From positions 1 through 64,000 of the forward strand of contig JAXLYR010000006.1 in the NCBI GenBank assembly GCA_046351325.1: 64,000 nucleotides of DNA, in the 5' to 3' direction. Source of the DNA: Xiheicaenibacterium sp046351325 (lineage in GTDB: Bacteria; Myxococcota_A; Polyangia; Polyangiales; Polyangiaceae). The notes under the pieces are model-generated. The model was not told the DNA's origin, did not search any database, and saw nothing but the letters and a program-made list of their open reading frames with translations. Numbering within the stretch: position 1 is the stretch's first letter; the number at the start of each line of letters is the position of its first letter. Of this stretch, positions 36,471 through 44,621 are shown in pieces. The position numbers and the translations under genes are program-made.

Positions 36471-37435
36471 CCGTTCACGAGCGTGCACGCGCCGATTTGG
36501 CTACAGACATAGCTCTTCTTGCACTGCTCCTCGGTGAGCACGACGCAGGCGCCATTTCTGAATGCGCACTCCGCGTCGAATTGGCAGCCGCTCGAGGCTC
36601 GGCAGTCCTGGTCGCTCGCGATCGCGCAAGCTCCATTCACGAGGGAGCATCGCCCGAGCGCGGCGCACCCCTCTGACCGCGCGCAGCCCTCCTTCGTAAC
36701 AGTGCATTCGTGATTGTCGATGCCATCGATCGAGCTCCAGCCCGGCGGTCCGCCGGAGACGGCGGCCCTTCCACCTGGGCGTCGCTCGAGGCCGCAGCGA
36801 CCGTCCAATCGACAGACCTCGCTCTTCACGCAGTCCTCGCGGAGCGCAGCTCTGCAGCCACCGTCGATGGACTCGCACCTACCCGCCTTGGAGCACGCGA
36901 GGCTCTCGCGACAGGTCTTCTGATCGTCTCGTACGCACTGGTCCCCGCGTCGGAAGCACTGACCCTTATCACGGCATACATCCGTGTCAGCGCAGGAGCT
37001 GTCGTAGTGGGCCACGCAACGGTCCGCGCTCGAGTGCCGGATCTCCGGTCCCTCCCCCGCTCGGTTACAATGACCGTACTGTCGACAGACAGGGAGGTCC
37101 GCGCACAGCTTGTCTTCTGGCACGTTGCAGGTGTGGTGGGCCTCGTCCAGCTCGCAGGCGCCGTGCACCAGGCACGCCTCACTCGCCGAGCAGTCTTCGG
37201 CGGTACGCGCGCCGCAGGTCTCGCCGTCCTCGTCGACATGGCAGAGGCCATCGCTCGCGCAGGCCGGTTTCGCCGCGCACATCGCGTCGGTCTGCCGCGC
37301 GATAGCCACTTGGCTTGGCTGCGTCGAAGCCCGCTGTTCGGCCGAGGCTCGCGACCCGAGAGCTTCTGGGGGTGGCGGGACGTTGGCTCTACAGGCGACT
37401 CCAACGAGGGCTACGGCGACGAGGCTGTTTCGCAC
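36437..37435 (-). CDS. Secreted Cys-rich repeat protein
   Basis: 332 aa. A hydrophobic N-terminus (MRNSLVAVALVGVACRANVP) may be a lipoprotein signal although the lipobox is not canonical. About nine repeats of roughly 28 residues follow, each with the pattern C...C...G.C...C (for example DCSASEACLVHGACELDE, SCADTDVCRDKGQCFRR, DCVKSEVCRLDGRCG). This spacing gives a disulfide-rich extracellular rod. A 69-bp repeat element adds GLERRPGGRAAVSGGPPGW and the following SSIDGI between two repeats without breaking the frame. Function unknown. Confidence 0.7.
   Translation of the reverse strand: MRNSLVAVALVGVACRANVPPPPEALGSRASAEQRASTQPSQVAIARQTDAMCAAKPACASDGLCHVDEDGETCGARTAEDCSASEACLVHGACELDEAHHTCNVPEDKLCADLPVCRQYGHCNRAGEGPEIRHSSADRCVAHYDSSCADTDVCRDKGQCFRRGDQCVRDDQKTCRESLACSKAGRCESIDGGCRAALREDCVKSEVCRLDGRCGLERRPGGRAAVSGGPPGWSSIDGIDNHECTVTKEGCARSEGCAALGRCSLVNGACAIASDQDCRASSGCQFDAECAFRNGACVVLTEEQCKKSYVCSQIGACTLVNGHCVDTSGSDK
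36717..36793 (-). repeat. Hairpin repeat element, copy B (inside the Cys-rich gene)
   Basis: The minus orientation reads CTCGAGCGACGCCCAGGTGG..., hairpin CCGCCG-TCTC-CGGCGG, then GGGCTGGAGCTCGATCGAT. The flanks TCGATGCC (36717) and TCGAGGCC (36786) lie 69 bp apart and look like a target duplication. The host gene is read in the element's own orientation and gains 23 residues in frame. Confidence 0.82.
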
Positions 37436-37641
37436 GCGTGCAGGTTAGCTGGCTTTCACCGACTGTCGCTCTTGGACTTAACACTCGAGTAACTCCGTCC
37501 ACGGGACGTTCCGGCACGCGACGGCGGGACACGGTCACCGAGACTTGCGCTCATGCTCCTAGTGGGATTGACTCGTCGTGAAGCGATCATGGTGAAGCGG
37601 CTCGTAAAGGAACCCGGCCGTCGGGAGGATCTCGAGAGAGC

Positions 37642-37718
37642 CATCGAGCGACGCGAGGGGGGAAGGGATGCCGTCCGCCGGCATCCCGCCGAGCTGGAGC
37701 TCGATCGATGGCATCGAG
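37642..37718 (+). repeat. Hairpin repeat element, copy C (splits a TIGR02996 gene)
   Basis: CATCGAG at 37642 recurs at 37712. Removing the 70 bp between them fuses the upstream frame (REDLERAIE) to the downstream one (ADPDSEVGYLVYADWL), giving a normal TIGR02996 domain. The inner hairpin here is GATGCCG-TCCGC-CGGCATC, a different stem from copies A and B but still perfectly paired. Just upstream of its ATG (37668) is the purine run GGGGGGAAGGG. Confidence 0.85.
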
Positions 37719-38345
37719 GCCGACCCCGACTCGGAGGTGGGCTATTTGGTCTACGCGGATTGGCTCCTCAGCCAGGGCGACATACGCGGCGAGTACATCC
37801 TCTCGCAGCTCGGGCCGACAGCTGACGAGGACAGAGCGTGGGGGCCGCTCGCGCGGCGCCGGGCGGAGATCTCTGCAAACACGAACGTCGGCACACGGCT
37901 TGGGGAGTTGTGCGCCCACCCGTCTGCGCGCTTCTTGAGGAGGCTGCAGGTCATCACGTCGATGCCAGACCTCGCAATGGAAGCTCTCGGTGGCGCAAGC
38001 CTCCCGATGCTTCGCTCGCTCGAACTGACAGACGCGCAATACCAGGACCAACTTCGTTTCAGCGTCCCCCGTTCGCTCTTCGCGCGCGCCCCTCGCCTCT
38101 CGAAGCTCATCCTCCAGTTCACGGATGCAGATTTTACAGGAATGTCAGAGTCTCCACTCGAGCACTTGGATCTTCCGGCCCATATGTCCGAGTTCATGCT
38201 CGACACGCTTTTTCAGGTGAGCCTGCCGAAGCTCAGAAAATTGTTCGTCAGGCCTCCAATGCTCACCTTCACGCCGAAGCGCTCTCAGAACCTCCACGAG
38301 CGGCTCCGCGCCCATTTCCCGAACGCCGAAATCAAGCCCCGGTGA
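37668..38345 (+). CDS. TIGR02996-domain protein, 5' end replaced by repeat element
   Basis: 225 aa from an ATG lying inside the inserted repeat, with a good ribosome site (GGAAGGG). The repeat-derived start reads MPSAGIPPSWSSIDG and joins EADPDSEVGYLVYADWLLSQ, the TIGR02996 core. The rest has leucine-rich repeat-like strands (LPMLRSLELTDAQYQDQL, APRLSKLILQFTDADF). The original start was probably the ATG at 37589, whose frame (MVKRLVKEPGRREDLERAIE) now runs out of phase because the insert is 70 bp. The product probably lacks the first helix of its domain. Function unknown. Confidence 0.65.
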   Translation: MPSAGIPPSWSSIDGIEADPDSEVGYLVYADWLLSQGDIRGEYILSQLGPTADEDRAWGPLARRRAEISANTNVGTRLGELCAHPSARFLRRLQVITSMPDLAMEALGGASLPMLRSLELTDAQYQDQLRFSVPRSLFARAPRLSKLILQFTDADFTGMSESPLEHLDLPAHMSEFMLDTLFQVSLPKLRKLFVRPPMLTFTPKRSQNLHERLRAHFPNAEIKPR

Positions 38346-38360
38346 GGGCAATTCGAGGGG

Positions 38361-38398
38361 CGCGGAGCGCGCGGGGGGGCGAATCGAGCCCCGATGAA
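38361..38398 (+). repeat. Diverged copy of the 38-bp GGGGGGCGAACCGAGCCCC repeat
   Basis: Just after the stop of the TIGR02996 gene, the sequence GCGGGGGGGCGAATCGAGCC plus flanks is a looser match to the 38-bp repeats at 49406 and 61734. It contains a short palindromic GGGGC/GCCCC pair. Confidence 0.5.
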
Positions 38399-38461
38399 TG
38401 GCTCGCGAGTAGCGAGCGCATCGCCCGAGAGCCTGACCTTGGTTGGTGAAGGACGCGTTGG

Positions 38462-39323
38462 TCAGGCTCGAGCTTTGGCGGCCTGCCTGGCGAGCTCCGC
38501 CAGGCCTTCGCCGAACGAGCTCTTCGGGAGCGTGCCCGCGGACTCGAGCAGGCTGAGGAAGTCCCACTGGTTCCACGCCTCGATCATCTTACCGTCGCGT
38601 ATCTTGACGAAGCCGCCGCCAACGAAGGGGTGAGTTTGGCCCGTGCAATCAGTCGCGGTGGCGCTGCACCGGAAGGCGATGGTCTCGCCCTCCTCGACGC
38701 TCTCGTCCACCTTGATTTCGACCTTCTGAAAGGCGCCCGCGAACGCCTCGAAGAAGGCGTGGAACGAGGCGCGGCTGTTCGTGTTCGGTAGGCCGATGAT
38801 CACGCAGGCCTCGTCGACCTTCTCCTCGATCACCGAGCGATCACGCAGGGTCCACAAGCGGTGAAACCACTCGTCGAGGAACCTGCGCTTCGGCGTCGGG
38901 AGGCGCGGGGCCTTCGCGGCGCACGCGACCATCATGTTCGCCAAGCTGCCGGCCGGAATGGTCTGCGTCGACTCGAGGATGCTCGTGAAATCCCACTGAT
39001 CCTGAGTCCGCGTGAACTTGCCATCACGCACCGTCCCGAACCCCGCGCCCGCGCAGACGTGCTTCGAGCCGTCCCACCCTGTCAGCGTGAGGGTGGACTG
39101 GACCGCGAAGTCATCCCCCCTTTCGTACGCCTCGTTGATGACGATCTGAACGTGCGCGAACGCGGCGGTCATGGCCCTGAAGAACTGTCGAAAGTCCTCG
39201 CGGGTGAGGTCTCCATTGAGGCCCTTGACCACGAAGCTCGGTGCGAAGAGCTCGTCGAGGACGGCCTCGTTCTTCTTCCCAGCCCTCGTCGAACCAACGC
39301 GCGACCAGCTCACGATGTCCCAT
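38462..39323 (-). pseudogene. Double SnoaL/NTF2-like protein, frameshifted near the start
   Basis: The natural start appears to be the ATG at 39323 (MGHRELVARWFDEGWE), but it runs into the wrong frame. A one-base change near 39285 (TGGGAAGAAGAACGAG) joins it to KNEAVLDELFAPSFVVKG, a standard SnoaL-like beginning. The protein then holds two tandem NTF2-like cone domains, each ending in WDFTSILES or WDFLSLLES. These domains often bind small lipophilic ligands or catalyse simple isomerisations. A longer frame through the frameshift has a different and unlikely N-terminus. Either a real mutation or a base-calling error. Confidence 0.65.
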
Positions 39324-39400
39324 GAAGGTGCCCTCCTCGAGCGGCGAAGAACCGCCCCGTCCCGCTTATAGGGCATCGCGGGCTCGTTGTAGTTACAAAC

Positions 39401-39582
39401 TTGTTGGCCGAGCGAAGCGAGGGCAACGAGTCCCCTGTCGGGCGAGCGAACGCGAGCCCAAGCTGTTGGGCGAGCGAACGCGAGCCCAAGTTGTTGGCCG
39501 AGCGAAGCGAGGGCAACGAGTGCCCAAGCTGTTGGCCGAGCGAGCGCGAGCCCAAGCTGTTGGCCGAGCGAACCCGAGCCCG
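39401..39582 (+). repeat. Tandem array of about six 30-40 bp GCCGAGCGA units
   Basis: Units such as CTGTTGGGCGAGCGAACGCG and TTGTTGGCCGAGCGAAGCGA with variable middles recur about six times at 30-39 bp spacing. The array fills the intergenic region downstream of the MORN-like lipoprotein gene and upstream of the double NTF2-like gene. Some units carry AAGCGAGGGCAACGAG and others AACGCGAGCCCAAG, so two sub-types alternate. Confidence 0.8.
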
Positions 39583-39665
39583 GACTTCAGGCGCAGCGCC
39601 CACGCGCGACCGAAGGTCGGGCTACGTGTGAAGTGCGTGGTGCTTGCAGCTCGCCGCAGCAGACA

Positions 39666-40772
39666 TTATCCGTGTCCGCCGAACAGCTTGCTCGCTATTA
39701 GGAGAATTGGCTCATCACGACAGACTTGATCTTTTTCATATTGTCGACTCAAGAAGCCAATCACGTCCCCTGGTTTTGCGCTCGAAAACGTTTCCGTCAC
39801 AACACCAGTTTGGTCGTACCACGTGGCGGCGGTGAGGAGCTCGCCACTGCAAGTGTACTCTGCCGCACGCACGCCCTTCCGGTAGAACGTCCACGTTCCT
39901 GCGCCTTTGTCGAACGTTCCGATCGCCACGACCGTACGATCAAAGTCAAAGAACTCACCATGGCCGTCCAGGAGACCCTTTTTGTAGGAAACGTTGAACG
40001 TTGTTACACCACCTGCCTCGCCTAACCACGGCCCCTCCTTTTTTCCCTCCACATAGTACCCTCGAAAGGCCAAGCCCCAATCGGTTCCGTCGATCCAGAG
40101 CCCATGGCGCTTGCCCGCCACGAACGGGCCTTCGAACGCAATTTCACCGTTCTCGAACACGTACTTCTCAACGCCAACCTGGACATTCATATCGTAATAT
40201 TCGGTCGACTTCAGTTTGCCGCCGCGATACCAGGCTCGCTTGAGGCCGTGCTTCGCACCGTCTTTTTCGTAGAATTCCTCCATCTTCTTGCCGTCTGGCC
40301 AAAAGGTCACCCCGCCGCCATTGATTCTTCCATCTTGTTGGTGGCAGAGCAGCGTGTAGTCGAAATCATAGTTGGGGTTCTGCTTTCGGCTCTCTTTGGG
40401 AATCGTGTTCTCGATCCGCTTGAGCACGCTGCCCTTGGGACACGGGTTGGCAGACTTCCACCATTTGTCGGCGGGCTCTTGGAATGCGGCATCCGTAGGC
40501 AGTGCGGGAATTGTGAAGTCGATGCCCTCCGGCGGCGTCAATGCGAGCCCGGCGTCGACCGCCGTCGGTAGTCGGGCCTGCGCACCGGTGGAAGCACTGG
40601 TTGTACCGCTAGCGCTGGCACCACTACTGGATGCGGACCAAGTCACCACTACGGCTGTGCTTACGCCGGCCGTTGCGTTTGCTTGCAGTTGGGTTGTTTT
40701 GGCCCCCCCGCTACACCCGCTAATGCAGAGCGACGCAAGGATAAAGGCTAGCCGATCGGGGGAGGGCTGCAT
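39666..40772 (-). CDS. Lipoprotein with MORN-like toothed repeats
   Basis: 368 aa. The ATG at 40772 opens MQPSPDRLAFILASLCISGC with lipobox. After an Ala/Ser/Thr linker there is a repeat region (WPDGKKMEEFYEKDGAKHG, YRGGKLKSTEYYDMNVQVG, VAGKRHGLWIDGTDW, VEGKKEGPWLGEAGG), each with G-x-x-x-G-x-W/Y strand turns. This is the MORN / toxin-antitoxin YwqK pattern of extended beta-sheet repeats. The gene is less GC-rich than most of the window. The 401 bp upstream of its start hold no gene I can support. Confidence 0.72.
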   Translation of the reverse strand: MQPSPDRLAFILASLCISGCSGGAKTTQLQANATAGVSTAVVVTWSASSSGASASGTTSASTGAQARLPTAVDAGLALTPPEGIDFTIPALPTDAAFQEPADKWWKSANPCPKGSVLKRIENTIPKESRKQNPNYDFDYTLLCHQQDGRINGGGVTFWPDGKKMEEFYEKDGAKHGLKRAWYRGGKLKSTEYYDMNVQVGVEKYVFENGEIAFEGPFVAGKRHGLWIDGTDWGLAFRGYYVEGKKEGPWLGEAGGVTTFNVSYKKGLLDGHGEFFDFDRTVVAIGTFDKGAGTWTFYRKGVRAAEYTCSGELLTAATWYDQTGVVTETFSSAKPGDVIGFLSRQYEKDQVCRDEPILLIASKLFGGHG

Positions 40773-41174
40773 CACGCTGCGGCTGTTACTTGCTCTCCGA
40801 GACCGATGGAAGAGCTGGTGGGGCTTCTTGCGTTGGCACTTACGACAAAGTCTTGCCGTAGTCGCTATCTTTGGTGGACCAATCCCAAGACAGGCGCTGT
40901 CACCTGGCTCTGCGCGAACGACATCGGCTCCACTCTCTTCCTCCTCACAGCCCGGAGCACAAGACCATCGGAAGACTGATGGACCACGCCTGACTGCGGA
41001 ACCAGGCGGGCCTACCGACAGCCACCGGTCTGGCCGAGACGATCCTGCACGCGGGCCTGCGCGCACTCGCTCTCGAGCATGAATGGGCTCGCGCCGTTGG
41101 GGGGTTGGTGCTCGAGTGACAACGTTGTGCGCGCTCGCCGCGTCACACTTTGGGTGGGCGCGACGAAGAGGGGC
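40773..41174. other. Intergenic stretch without a recognised gene
   Basis: About 400 bases between two divergent lipoprotein genes. Open frames here are shadow-like (Arg/Ser/Pro-rich) and none has a start with a ribosome site. Promoters for both genes presumably lie here, but I see no clear motif. Confidence 0.5.
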
Positions 41175-42050
41175 ATGCGTCAGCCAGTCGCGCTCGTCCA
41201 CACGCTCCCTCTGCTCGGTCTCGCGCTCGGTTGTTCCCGCGGCGAGCCAGTCGCGTCGCGCGACAGCGCGCCTCCTCCACCTCCTTCGATTGCGACTCCC
41301 CTGAGCGCGCCCGCCGGGAACGAGCTGGCGAGCCCCAATGCACTCACGCCGCTGGCTTCAGCCTCCAGCTCCGCGGTGAGCAGCACGCCACTGCCCCCTC
41401 CAGTCGTCCTCGCGAGCGCGACGCCCGCGCCGTCGCCAAAAGGCGAGTGTCGCCCCGGCCAGCGACAGTCGTGTGTGCCTGGCGGCGAGGGCGCACCGTA
41501 TGACTACTGCGTGCGGACCCCACGGGGTTTTCGGTTCACCGGAACGGGATGCAACACGCCCCTCGTCGTCGCCTTCGACGACGCACCGGTCGAGTTCATA
41601 ACAGCTCTGTCAGCGCGACGGTTCGCGATCGGCGCCTCACGACGCACCGAATGGGTGAGCGCAAAGACGCCGTGGCTCGCGCGAGATCTCGACGAGAGCG
41701 GTTGCATCGAAGACGAGGCGGAGCTCTTCGGGGCGAGTAGCGGCGCCGCAAACGGCTTCGAGAGCCTGCGCCGCCTCGACGCGGACGCGAGCGGCGCGAT
41801 CGACAGCGCGGATCCAGCGTTCGCGACGTTGCTCCTCTGGCGCGACGTGAACGAGGACCGCGTCTGTGAGCCCGCGGAGCTCGAGCACCTCGCGCACGCC
41901 GGCATCACCCGCATCGAGCTCGCGTACACGGGTGGGACGCCAACGGCCGGCTCCTATGAAGGAGAGCGCGCAGCGATCGAGCTCGACACGCGCGGCGCGC
42001 GGCGGGCGCGCGTCGTCGATGTCTACCTCGCGCCAATTACAGGCCAGTAA
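41175..42050 (+). CDS. Lipoprotein with EF-hand-like Asp repeats
   Basis: 291 aa from the ATG at 41175, with GAGGGG upstream. The signal ends LPLLGLALGC. A Pro/Ser/Ala linker of about 80 residues precedes a domain with SPKGECRPGQRQSCVPGGEG and EFITALSARRFAIG. Two Asp-rich segments, DLDESGCIEDEAELFG and RLDADASGAIDSADPAF, have the DxDxSGxIxxxE spacing of calcium-binding EF-hand or dockerin loops, followed by WRDVNEDRVCEPAEL. A surface calcium-binding protein is plausible. The copy at 42066 of the GCCGAGCGA repeat follows its stop. Confidence 0.7.
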   Translation: MRQPVALVHTLPLLGLALGCSRGEPVASRDSAPPPPPSIATPLSAPAGNELASPNALTPLASASSSAVSSTPLPPPVVLASATPAPSPKGECRPGQRQSCVPGGEGAPYDYCVRTPRGFRFTGTGCNTPLVVAFDDAPVEFITALSARRFAIGASRRTEWVSAKTPWLARDLDESGCIEDEAELFGASSGAANGFESLRRLDADASGAIDSADPAFATLLLWRDVNEDRVCEPAELEHLAHAGITRIELAYTGGTPTAGSYEGERAAIELDTRGARRARVVDVYLAPITGQ

Positions 42051-42065
42051 CCATAGCGCCCGCTT

Positions 42066-42091
42066 CGCCGAGCGAAGCGAGGGCAACGAGT
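42066..42091 (+). repeat. Single copy of the GCCGAGCGAAGCGAGGGCAACGAG repeat
   Basis: CGCCGAGCGAAGCGAGGGCA and the next bases are identical to the AAGCGAGGGCAACGAG sub-type of the array at 39401-39582. It lies 15 bp after the EF-hand-like gene and 4 bp before the end of the convergent hypothetical gene. Confidence 0.75.
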
Positions 42092-42094
42092 CTC

Positions 42095-43861
42095 CTACGA
42101 CGCGTAGTCACGCTCCGATGGGAGATGAAACCCCAACGCCGCGAGCGAGCGTGAAAGCGCCTCAGAAGCTCTCGGTCGACCAACCAGGAAGATGTCTGCC
42201 TGCTCGGAGGTGAGCGAGTGAGGCGTCGGCGTCTCGAAGAGCCTCATCGCCCGCTGGTCGTCGAGCAAAGCCCAAAGCCATTCCTCGATCGGGCCAGAGA
42301 GCGCCAGCCGTCCAAGCGAGCTCACGTCGACCACATATTCCAATAGCTGATCCATTCCGTCGATCGGCGCGTCTATTGGCAACGTGTGGCTGGACTCCGC
42401 GTCCTCGATCCAAACAGCGCAAGACGCGAATGGAATCATCGCGCTCACACGCTTTGCGATCGAACGAAGCGAGCGGCGCGACGAGTCCAGGAGCGGGTTG
42501 ACCTTGCCAGGCGGAGAGGCGACGCGCGTCGAGCTGCGCCTGTCGAACGAGAGAGCGACAAGAGCATCCTTCGCCCAAACCACCGCGTGCATGTCACCCT
42601 GACCGCTGGCGCAAAAGAACTCGCCCCGGGCGGCGCTCCCGCTGAAGCTCAGGAGGTCCGGGGGGGTCGTAGCGACGCCACGCAAGTAGCGCAGCCGCAC
42701 CCTAGAGACGAAGCGTTCTCGCGAGAGCGGGTGGAGTGAGGGCGGCGAGGGTCTGGGCGCGGGGATGACGGGCCGGGCCTCTCGAGTCTCGAGAAGAACC
42801 CGCTCGCAATCCTCGCCGAAGTCCAGAGCTCGCAAGCGACACAGTTCGAAGCTGCCCGGCCTACCCTCATAGCCAACCCAGAACCGCTTGCCATCTGCGT
42901 CTGCGAGTATCGAGTGTCCGCGGCCCAGTCCACCTATCTCCTGATTGGCGAGGAGCGTGCGCTCCCCATCGCTGACGCTCAATTGAACTCCGAGATGCTG
43001 CGTTGGCTCGACGTGGACGAACCCGTCTCGAAACGCGTGAATGCGGCTCTCGTTCTCGAAGGGCACGAAGCTCTTGTGCGGCGCCCCGTCGACGGCACCC
43101 GAAGCGTCGAGAGCGTAGATGACGACCCCCTTCCGTCGAGTCGAGATTGCGAGCCAAGCGCCACCTGACGGACGGCGCACCAGGTTCTTCTGAAAGCCGG
43201 AGAATGGCACGTTGAGTGTAGCGGTGCGGCGCACGTCGCCACTGTCCGTGACATGATAAAGGTCAATCCTGTCTTCACCACTCTCCCGGAAGCCCTCGGC
43301 GGACCCCATAGCGATCATCAGACTGCCGTCTGCCATAGGCAGGACCGCGGCGTCTGGCAGCGGAGAGCAGGGCACTCGAGCCAAGACGTCGAATGGGGTC
43401 GAGTCCTCGAGCGTGTTGTACCGTCGGATCTCCGCCGCACGCTCTCCCAGCACCCTGCGCACGACATAACCACCCGTGCCCGGTCGCGGATCGAGGTGTA
43501 CAGAGCCGTCCGTCACGAGCCTGGTACCCGCCACGCCGACCTGTCCGACAATGGTCCTGCCGGACAAGGGCAGCGAGAAGACCCCGTCGGAGCGCGACTG
43601 AATAGGTCCAATCGTATCGTGATGGAGCTCTGCAAAGTACAACGAAACACTCCCCTGTTGGGGAGGCCAACCGTCCAATGCCGCACCGAGTGGGGTCGAG
43701 ACCAATGCCTCGCGCCCATCCACGACGCCGACGAACACGACGGCTGGCGCGTAGTCGGAGGCCCAAGCCAGTTGGGCCCGAACGGTTGACTTGCCCAGCG
43801 AGAGACGGAAGAGGTCGCGGTCGCAGACAATCTCACTCAACGTACCAACGAGATTCTTCAC
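42095..43861 (-). CDS. Large hypothetical protein with beta-rich body
   Basis: 588 aa with no signal peptide and no membrane segment. The centre repeats strand-turn units (RRPSGGAWLAISTRRKGVVI, ADADGKRFWVGYEGR, AKDALVALSFDRRSS) suggesting a beta-propeller. The final 120 residues are different and mixed helical (MIPFASCAVWIEDAESS, EYVVDVSSLGRLALSG, EWLWALLDDQRAMRL). I recognise no family. It is transcribed away from the TIGR02996 gene that follows and has its own promoter region. Confidence 0.6.
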   Translation of the reverse strand: MKNLVGTLSEIVCDRDLFRLSLGKSTVRAQLAWASDYAPAVVFVGVVDGREALVSTPLGAALDGWPPQQGSVSLYFAELHHDTIGPIQSRSDGVFSLPLSGRTIVGQVGVAGTRLVTDGSVHLDPRPGTGGYVVRRVLGERAAEIRRYNTLEDSTPFDVLARVPCSPLPDAAVLPMADGSLMIAMGSAEGFRESGEDRIDLYHVTDSGDVRRTATLNVPFSGFQKNLVRRPSGGAWLAISTRRKGVVIYALDASGAVDGAPHKSFVPFENESRIHAFRDGFVHVEPTQHLGVQLSVSDGERTLLANQEIGGLGRGHSILADADGKRFWVGYEGRPGSFELCRLRALDFGEDCERVLLETREARPVIPAPRPSPPSLHPLSRERFVSRVRLRYLRGVATTPPDLLSFSGSAARGEFFCASGQGDMHAVVWAKDALVALSFDRRSSTRVASPPGKVNPLLDSSRRSLRSIAKRVSAMIPFASCAVWIEDAESSHTLPIDAPIDGMDQLLEYVVDVSSLGRLALSGPIEEWLWALLDDQRAMRLFETPTPHSLTSEQADIFLVGRPRASEALSRSLAALGFHLPSERDYAS

Positions 43862-43941
43862 CTACTGACCTCACTGCTCGAGTCCATTGCACTCGAGCGT
43901 GAGTGAGCGCAAGGCCCTATCGCCGCTTGTCCCGCGCTAGC

Positions 43942-44553
43942 TCACCAAACAAAGTCGTGGGCGTGCGCAGCCCAGTCGAGCCTGGCGAGCTCTTCCACGA
44001 CGGGCGCCGCGATCGGTGTCGGCATCTCGTCCTGGAACCAAACCACCGTGAGCGAGGCGGCGTCGCCATCCCCCACAGCCATTCCTTGGAGGCGGCCGAC
44101 GCACTGATAGGCCGGTAAGCTCGCCGGGTTACCGAAGGGATACCTCGGGTGGTCGATGGGCGTCTCTTCCGGCTCAATCACGTAGCGCGCCCAGCCGAGA
44201 GCGTCTTTCTCGGCACGCAGGGCAGCGAGCCTGCGAGCGTTTCGTTCGCGAGTCGGCAAGCCCTCGAGGAGCCCCTCGTACGTCCCAATGACGTTGAGCT
44301 CCATCAGGGTGACGGAGGCGCCGCGCACGAAGAACCGCGGGCCCCCGGGGCTGCGCAACCTCACGTCATGAAGCCAGCGCGCGTCGATCGTTCGCGTGAG
44401 CTCGGCGCGGCGGAGCTCGAGGCGCAGATACTCCGCTCGCGGATCGCTCCTCGCCTCGAGCCAATCCGCGTACACACGACGCGTCTCGAGGTCGCCAGGA
44501 TTCTTCGCCAGAAGGTCGAGGAACTGTGCGTCATCCACCGTCGCAGGGTACAC
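43942..44553 (-). CDS. TIGR02996-domain protein
   Basis: 203 aa. The N-terminal repeat-companion domain is typical: DDAQFLDLLAKNPGDLETRR, VYADWLEARSDPRAEYL (residues about 7-45). After a short helical linker the rest is mixed strand and helix (VRLRSPGGPRFFVRGASV, RYVIEPEETPIDHPRYPFG, ASLTVVWFQDEMP), possibly a small binding domain. It is one of four such genes between 30 and 46 kb. Function is unknown. Confidence 0.7.
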   Translation of the reverse strand: MYPATVDDAQFLDLLAKNPGDLETRRVYADWLEARSDPRAEYLRLELRRAELTRTIDARWLHDVRLRSPGGPRFFVRGASVTLMELNVIGTYEGLLEGLPTRERNARRLAALRAEKDALGWARYVIEPEETPIDHPRYPFGNPASLPAYQCVGRLQGMAVGDGDAASLTVVWFQDEMPTPIAAPVVEELARLDWAAHAHDFVW

Positions 44554-44621
44554 GCCCGGAGCATTGGCGGCGCCATCAACGACTTACAATGATGTCAAGC
44601 TGCGACACGGGCGCGCCGGGG

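Noticed and set aside
36265..36537. Second plus-strand frame over the histidine-kinase remnant
   Set aside because: No similarity; only the frame ending at 36470 gives kinase motifs.
39401..39582. Possible CRISPR array from the regular 30-bp repeats
   Set aside because: Units are directly adjacent without unique spacers and no cas genes are nearby.
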